Source: Acidilobaceae archaeon (GTDB lineage: Archaea > Thermoproteota > Thermoprotei_A > Sulfolobales > Acidilobaceae). Taken from it: DNA of 5,182 nt. The position numbers were made by a program, and so were the translations under genes. The notes below the pieces were generated by a model, which saw nothing but the letters and a program-made list of their open reading frames with translations, searched no databases and had not been told where the DNA came from. Below, piece after piece: positions 1 to 3,083 of the stretch (its first letter is position 1; every line of letters starts with the position of its first letter). The stretch covers positions 1-5,182 of the forward strand of contig JALWGG010000051.1 in assembly GCA_027013765.1 (NCBI GenBank). Reading direction: 5' to 3'.

Positions 1-63
1 GGGGCAATGGGGTGGAGACTGCCAGGGGAGCTAATTGAAAAGATAAAGAGGGGCGGCTTATAA
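1..63 (+). CDS. 3' end of an upstream gene, product unknown
   Basis: The first frame is open from base 1 and encodes 20 residues ending in LPGELIEKIKRGGL, then a TAA at 61-63. The basic, amphipathic composition (E-L-I-E-K-I-K-R) reads like a normal protein C-terminus rather than chance translation, and the ending lies just before a TATA-like element, as expected for the end of a gene. There are too few residues to name a family. The stop codon overlaps the TATA-like string CTTATAAATAG, so this gene's end and a promoter for the next gene seem to share bases. The in-frame ATG at 7 could in principle start a tiny ORF, but a truncated longer gene is far more likely. Confidence 0.6.
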   Translation, partial: GAMGWRLPGELIEKIKRGGL

Positions 64-105
64 ATAGATACCGGGGTACTAGACGGTTAGTCGGATTAAA
101 TATGC
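57..105 (+). promoter_or_regulatory. Two TATA-like boxes ahead of the gene at 142
   Basis: CTTATAAATAG at 58-68 and ATTAAATATG at 95-104 both resemble crenarchaeal TATA boxes. With the usual 25-27 base spacing, the first would start transcription near 88 and the second near 125. The second would leave a leader of about 16 bases that still contains the purine run GGGGGAT (131-137), a possible ribosome-binding site 6 bases before the GTG at 142. Which box is used cannot be decided from the sequence. Confidence 0.4.
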
Positions 106-141
106 AATAACCGGAAATAATACCCAATATGGGGGATATTA

Positions 142-531
142 GTGGGAGTTAACCTAAACGAAATATCGATACTAGTAAGCATGGGGCAACTATACGTGGG
201 GCCAGCACTAGACATAGCACTAAGTGCAGCACATAAACTAAAGGATGAATACGGGATATATGCATATGTCGAAATAGACAACTCCACAATATCAAACCCC
301 CACAGGGAGTTAATCAGCTACTGGTCAGCGGCCATAATGGTTAGAGACAGGATAGTATACATAGACGATGGCACAGATACACTGGACGAAAATGGAATAG
401 TGGAGGCGATAATAGATGCAGTACTCGGGATATACAGTGAGAGGGACGTATCTAATAAGCTATCAATAATAGATGACCAGGCCAAACCACAATCGCTCCC
501 AGGAGAGATAATAAACATAGAACTAATATAA
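142..531 (+). CDS. Small cysteine-free thioredoxin-fold-like protein, function unknown
   Basis: This encodes 129 residues. What is visible: a beta-like strand EISILVS (7-13), a loop GQLYVGP (15-21), a helix (22-37), a second strand IYAYVEIDN (39-47), a helix around 53-61, a beta hairpin IMVRDRIVYIDDG (65-77) and a helix IVEAIIDAVLGIY (86-98), then a polar tail. This order (strand, loop-helix, strand, helix, hairpin, helix) is that of thioredoxin-like domains, with GQLYVGP where the redox CxxC would be. The protein has no cysteine at all, and no proline precedes the third strand, so disulfide chemistry is ruled out and any role would be binding or scaffolding. The GTG start is chosen because the next in-frame start (ATG 181) would delete the first strand, no upstream start exists after the in-frame TAA at 118, and GGGGG lies just upstream. 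The fold assignment is inference; I do not recognise a named family. Confidence 0.75.
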   Translation: MGVNLNEISILVSMGQLYVGPALDIALSAAHKLKDEYGIYAYVEIDNSTISNPHRELISYWSAAIMVRDRIVYIDDGTDTLDENGIVEAIIDAVLGIYSERDVSNKLSIIDDQAKPQSLPGEIINIELI

Positions 532-532
532 G

Positions 533-550
533 ATATTTATTAATAAATAT
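533..550. terminator. Perfect 18-base AT palindrome between convergent genes, possible bidirectional terminator
   Basis: ATATTTATTAATAAATAT is an exact palindrome that begins two bases after the TAA of the gene at 142-531. On the other side it lies 38 bases beyond the stop of the minus-strand zinc-finger gene. Both strands present T-rich runs, which favour archaeal transcription termination. As an RNA hairpin an all-A/U stem would be very weak at high temperature, so any terminator action would come from the T tracts rather than a stem. A DNA-binding site or a TATA-like element is an alternative. Confidence 0.35.
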
Positions 551-588
551 AAAGTTAGATAGTATAGTCGCAATGAGAAGTTATAAGG

Positions 589-753
589 CTAGCCTTTATC
601 ATAGGCATGAGATTTAATATGAAGAATGAGATCCTTCTCACTAGTAAATACATAAACCCTACATATAGGGCAAATATACAAGCCATTACTAGATACTGTA
701 GAAATTATGGAACCACTATACCTTACAATAACCTTCCTCTCGGCAGACATCAT
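589..753 (-). CDS. 54-residue single C2H2 zinc-finger protein
   Basis: Read on the minus strand from ATG at 753-751 to TAG at 591-589. The C-terminal half carries YICPICRVYVF and then DLILHIKSHAYDKG, giving C28-x2-C31-x13-H45-x3-H49. From the aromatic onward it follows the classical finger exactly (F36-x5-L42-x2-H45), with one extra residue between C31 and F36. The N-terminal 25 residues (basic, then Ser/Val/Ile rich) could be a strand or dimer arm. Single-finger proteins of this size are common in crenarchaeal viruses and plasmids and occur in host genomes, usually as proven or presumed DNA-binding regulators. Upstream are GGTG (about 9 bases from the ATG) and a TATA-like box. A second ATG directly follows the first, and a GTG three codons upstream (762) is also possible. 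Ile is mostly ATT and many codons end in T, unlike the ATA-rich neighbours, hinting at transfer. A 57-codon ORF on the opposite strand overlaps it but has no motif. Confidence 0.62.
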   Translation of the reverse strand: MMSAERKVIVRYSGSIISTVSSNGLYICPICRVYVFTSEKDLILHIKSHAYDKG

Positions 754-788
754 AGGTACCACACCCTATAGGTGAGCCTTAGATCAAT

Positions 789-802
789 TAAACTATAAAT
801 TA
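789..802 (-). promoter_or_regulatory. TATA-like box for the minus-strand zinc-finger gene
   Basis: On the minus strand the string reads TTAATTTATAGTTT. Centred near 797, it would place a start site near 770, giving a leader of about 17 bases that contains GGGTGTGG ahead of the ATG at 753. Position and composition fit an archaeal promoter. No BRE is clear. Confidence 0.4.
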
Positions 803-846
803 ACTAGGAGGCTAGGTATCAAGAGAGTATCCACACACAATAAATC

Positions 847-876
847 CTTAAATAGCTAATGCTAAACAGCATAAGC
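847..876 (+). promoter_or_regulatory. TATA-like box plus imperfect inverted repeat ahead of the 410-residue gene
   Basis: CCTTAAATAGC (846-856) is a good crenarchaeal TATA-like box, predicting a start near 878. Directly after it, GCTAATGCT (855-863) and AGCATAAGC (868-876) form a 9-base inverted repeat with one mismatch and a 4-base AAAC spacer. This lies between TATA and the predicted start, where a repressor would block transcription. A second TATA-like string, GATATAAC (880-887), would give a leader of only a few bases. GGAGG at 900-904, 12 bases before the ATG, is the nearest Shine-Dalgarno-like run. Confidence 0.4.
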
Positions 877-916
877 GTGGATATAACCTGGGGGAGCTCG
901 GAGGCGCCCATATAAA

Positions 917-2149
917 ATGGAATTAGAATACAAATGTCGAGACCCTCAATGCTATGAGTTATTGGAGAAGATAAAAAGGGTTCTAGAAGATTCTGGATTC
1001 AATGTGAAATGTAATGGTAGGATAAAGGGTGTAAGCGGATCCTACTGGGATATAAACTGCTACTTTGAAGCAGACTATAGAATAATGAAGGTGGCGGGGG
1101 GCATAGTTCTAACACAGACAATAGACCCCTCAATAATAGAATACATATACACGGCTAAGAATGATATAGGATTGGATAAGGTCATAGTGTTAACCCGTTC
1201 TAAAGGAAGCAGCGATCTTAGGGATGTTGCAGAAAAACTAGGTATCCTAATATATACATTGGAGGAGCTTCAGGAGGAGCTAGAAGCCGAGAGACCAGGG
1301 CTCCCGACTTATTACATAAAACCCGTGATCCAGAAAGACATTGTTGAGGAAAAAATCAGGGAGGGCAGGATAAGGGGGCTAAAAAGCATAATTCCGCTGA
1401 TAAGTAGGAAGAGGGAGCTGATAGGGGTCAGGCTCCTATACTATCCGCTCCTATGCTATAAGGTCATTGTGCACGTCCATGGGAGGGAGGAGAGTACAAT
1501 AGTAACTAGGGAGATGGAGGTATGTTTTGAGGGAGGTTCCGGTTCTCTTGTAAGCCTAGAAAGCCACGGGTTGGCGGTGATCTCTGAATGGGGGCAACTT
1601 GGAGAGTTAGAGGATGACGCTATAGACGTGTTGACGCATATAGCAGAGATAGGCACAGTCAGTATATCCCAGCTGAAAGAGCACTTCACTGATATAGACG
1701 TTGATATTGTGATAGACGTGTTATTCGAGTATGGACTTATAGAAAGGGTCGGGGGAGAGATATACACAATAGCCAAGCCCCCACTACATAATTACAAGTC
1801 GCCTGCAACAGCATTAAGGGAGCTAATGGTAGACGAAAACCCTGTGGAATGCTCTACACGACTAGACCCACTGATAGACCCCGGGAAGCTGAAGAGGATC
1901 GTTGAAGCCATAGGAGCGGTTGAAGGCCAGACACTAGTCTACTACCCAATATACATAGGGGTTATACGTGAGAACGGTGGAGAATCACTAACAATACTAA
2001 TAGACGGGACCACGGGGGACAGGCTGGAGGACCTAGAGGAGGTAGTAAAGGATAGCATAGCAATGAAGAAGATAGACATTATAATAGAAGAAATAGAGGA
2101 GAGCATAAGCAAATGCGTGTCGGAGCCGGCTCGGCCTCCTCATAGATAG
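917..2149 (+). CDS. 410-residue nuclease-like protein with winged-helix-like core and duplicated YYP module
   Basis: I do not recognise a named family for the whole protein. Residues 10-120 resemble the Mrr/Holliday-resolvase type of restriction-endonuclease fold: a helix (12-26), strands with IKGVSGSYWDINCYFE (36-51), a helix, IGLDKVIVLTRS (84-95), a helix LRDVAEKLG and a final strand ILIYTLEEL. D45 and E51 could be remnants of the active site, but the strand where E-x-K is expected reads GGIVLTQT (61-68), so catalysis looks lost. Residues 227-287 look like a winged helix: helices around 232-242 and 251-257, a recognition helix around 263-272 and a wing ending EIYTI. Flanking it are two similar modules, LLYYPLL (173-179) with a G-x-x-G turn at 206-209, and LVYYPIY (340-346) with G-x-x-G at 364-367. 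The C-terminus (374-400) is a charged helix. There are eight Cys but no CxxC. There is no signal peptide or membrane segment, so it is cytoplasmic. The start is forced: no ATG, GTG or TTG lies between the in-frame TAA at 884 and 917. Likely DNA-binding, possibly defence or transcription related (inference). Confidence 0.85.
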   Translation: MELEYKCRDPQCYELLEKIKRVLEDSGFNVKCNGRIKGVSGSYWDINCYFEADYRIMKVAGGIVLTQTIDPSIIEYIYTAKNDIGLDKVIVLTRSKGSSDLRDVAEKLGILIYTLEELQEELEAERPGLPTYYIKPVIQKDIVEEKIREGRIRGLKSIIPLISRKRELIGVRLLYYPLLCYKVIVHVHGREESTIVTREMEVCFEGGSGSLVSLESHGLAVISEWGQLGELEDDAIDVLTHIAEIGTVSISQLKEHFTDIDVDIVIDVLFEYGLIERVGGEIYTIAKPPLHNYKSPATALRELMVDENPVECSTRLDPLIDPGKLKRIVEAIGAVEGQTLVYYPIYIGVIRENGGESLTILIDGTTGDRLEDLEEVVKDSIAMKKIDIIIEEIEESISKCVSEPARPPHR

Positions 2150-2198
2150 GCCTCGGCTAGCAGGCTAGGGGCCCCTCATTCAACCTTATAGCTATATA

Positions 2199-2265
2199 CC
2201 CCGCCGAACCGAACCGCCCTCACAGCATCCCTGCCGGGCCTCAGGCGGTTGTGAGACTGGCGGGG
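2199..2265. other. GC-rich nested inverted repeat, possible structured RNA, in the 2150-2320 gap
   Basis: The 171-base gap between the 410-residue gene and hxlB contains two exact nested 7-base arms: CCCCGCC (2199-2205) with GGCGGGG (2259-2265), and AACCGCC (2212-2218) with GGCGGTT (2244-2250). A competing inner pairing, CTCACA (2219-2224) with TGTGAG (2250-2255), encloses CCTG/CAGG (2230-2233/2242-2245). A TATA-like string CTTATAGCTATATA (2185-2198) sits directly upstream on the + strand, but its predicted start would fall inside the outer arm. The element could be the 3' end of the upstream mRNA, an independent small RNA, or a DNA site. It is not a tRNA: neither strand gives a T-arm. No C/D box set is visible. 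The rest of the gap, apart from the hxlB promoter, shows nothing else. Confidence 0.35.
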
Positions 2266-2289
2266 CTCCATATGCTAGGTTATCTGGAA

Positions 2290-2301
2290 GCCTAAATAAT
2301 C
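2290..2301 (+). promoter_or_regulatory. TATA-like box for hxlB, suggesting a leaderless transcript
   Basis: GCCTAAATAATC is centred about 26 bases before the hxlB ATG, so transcription would start at or next to the start codon. This fits the absence of a purine-rich ribosome-binding site in the bases before 2321 (CCACGCTAGACCAGC). Leaderless mRNAs are common for first genes in crenarchaea. Confidence 0.5.
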
Positions 2302-2320
2302 CTAACCACGCTAGACCAGC

Positions 2321-2950
2321 ATGGTGGAGGGCTTGGAGAGGGCTAGCCTCGCTTTAAAGGCTATGAGGGAGATATCCTCCTTCATCCATGAAGCCGTAAA
2401 CGTTATAGATGAGGGGCAGGTCGAGGAGCTTATAGACACTATTACATCCGTCTATGGAGATCCCTCCAGGAAGATCCTGGTCATGGGTGCAGGTAGGAGC
2501 GGGCTTGTGGGCAAGGCATTCGCAATGCGTCTACTCCACATGGGGTTCAATGCATACGTTCTGGGAGAGACCATAGTCCCCAGCATAAGGTCCGGGGACA
2601 TAGTGATAGCGATATCCGGCTCGGGGAGGACTAGGCTAATAGTAACGGCTGCCGAAGCCGCCAAAAAGGTCGGTGCCAAGGTTGTCGCCATAACCACCTA
2701 CCCGGACAGCCCGCTGGGGTCGATAGCGGATGTAATAGTAAGGGTCCCTGGCAGGACGAAGGTGGCGGAGAGGATGGATGACTACTTCGCCCGGCAGATA
2801 CTGGGAATACACGAGCCGCTGGCTCCGCTGGGAACGCTATTCGAGGATACAACAATGGTATTACTCGACGGCGTAGTCTACAGCCTGATGAAGTCTCTGG
2901 GGGTCAGTGAAGAGGAGATGAGGGAGAGGCATGCAAACATTGAACTATAA
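2321..2950 (+). CDS. hxlB: 6-phospho-3-hexuloisomerase (SIS domain)
   Basis: This enzyme interconverts 3-hexulose 6-phosphate and fructose 6-phosphate. In archaea without the oxidative pentose phosphate route it runs with 3-hexulose-6-phosphate synthase in the reverse ribulose monophosphate pathway, supplying ribulose 5-phosphate in the cytoplasm. The 209 residues match the family's usual length of roughly 180-210. Visible SIS-domain landmarks in order: an N-terminal helical region (1-45), strand and turn KILVMGAGRSG (51-61), YVLGETIVP with E83, strand DIVIAISGSGRT (93-104), which is the sugar-phosphate Ser/Thr loop, VVAITTYPDSPL (121-132), the PLGTLFEDT helix start (169-177), and the C-terminal RHANIE (203-208) typical of this family. 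All key motifs are intact. ATG 2321 is supported by the TATA box 26 bases upstream. The partner synthase gene is not in this window, and the neighbours are unrelated in function. Confidence 0.93.
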   Translation: MVEGLERASLALKAMREISSFIHEAVNVIDEGQVEELIDTITSVYGDPSRKILVMGAGRSGLVGKAFAMRLLHMGFNAYVLGETIVPSIRSGDIVIAISGSGRTRLIVTAAEAAKKVGAKVVAITTYPDSPLGSIADVIVRVPGRTKVAERMDDYFARQILGIHEPLAPLGTLFEDTTMVLLDGVVYSLMKSLGVSEEEMRERHANIEL

Positions 2951-3010
2951 AGCATCATAACCCGGTAGAAGTATATATTTGTCTTGATTAGTGCCGGTTG
3001 AAGATGATAA

Positions 3011-3020
3011 CTTTTTAATA
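3011..3020 (+). promoter_or_regulatory. TATA-like box for the surface-protein gene, followed by a C-rich tract
   Basis: CTTTTTAATA precedes CCCCCCACCCC (3021-3031). A start near 3042 would give a leader of about 40 bases. A second AT-rich string, CATTATTTATG (3031-3041), could instead start transcription near 3063. The gap after hxlB (2951-3083) otherwise contains T-rich stretches (TATATATTTGTC at 2972-2983 and the TTTTT here) that may end the hxlB transcript; no gene is seen in it. Confidence 0.45.
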
Positions 3021-3071
3021 CCCCCCACCCCATTATTTATGAAGTGAACCCAAAACAATGTGTATAGTTAG

Positions 3072-3078
3072 GGTGGAT
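3072..3078 (+). promoter_or_regulatory. Ribosome-binding site deciding the start at 3084
   Basis: GGTGGAT closely resembles the archaeal GGTGATC Shine-Dalgarno core and ends 5 bases before ATG 3084. It overlaps another ATG at 3077 that is out of frame. The ATG at 3084 is also the one that yields a proper signal peptide, so both lines of evidence select it. Confidence 0.55.
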
Positions 3079-3083
3079 GAAAG

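Noticed and set aside
608..778. Plus-strand ORF of 57 codons starting at the ATG in the zinc-finger region
   Set aside because: No recognisable motif, no convincing ribosome-binding site, and it overlaps the minus-strand frame that encodes a full zinc-finger signature.
2133..2152. GGCCT/AGGCC hairpin spanning the stop codon at 2147-2149
   Set aside because: Only 5 pairs with a 10-base loop and no following T run; too weak to call a terminator.
2167..2176. AGGGGCCCCT palindrome after the 410-residue gene
   Set aside because: No loop is possible without breaking pairs, and it is short; common by chance in GC-rich sequence.
2199..2270. Possible tRNA because of a 7-bp outer stem, followed on the + strand by CTCCA
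   Set aside because: Neither strand has a T-arm or a proper anticodon arm inside the outer stem, so the tRNA cloverleaf cannot be formed.
2452..2855. Minus-strand frames opposite hxlB
   Set aside because: Shadows of a gene whose every SIS-domain motif is intact on the plus strand.
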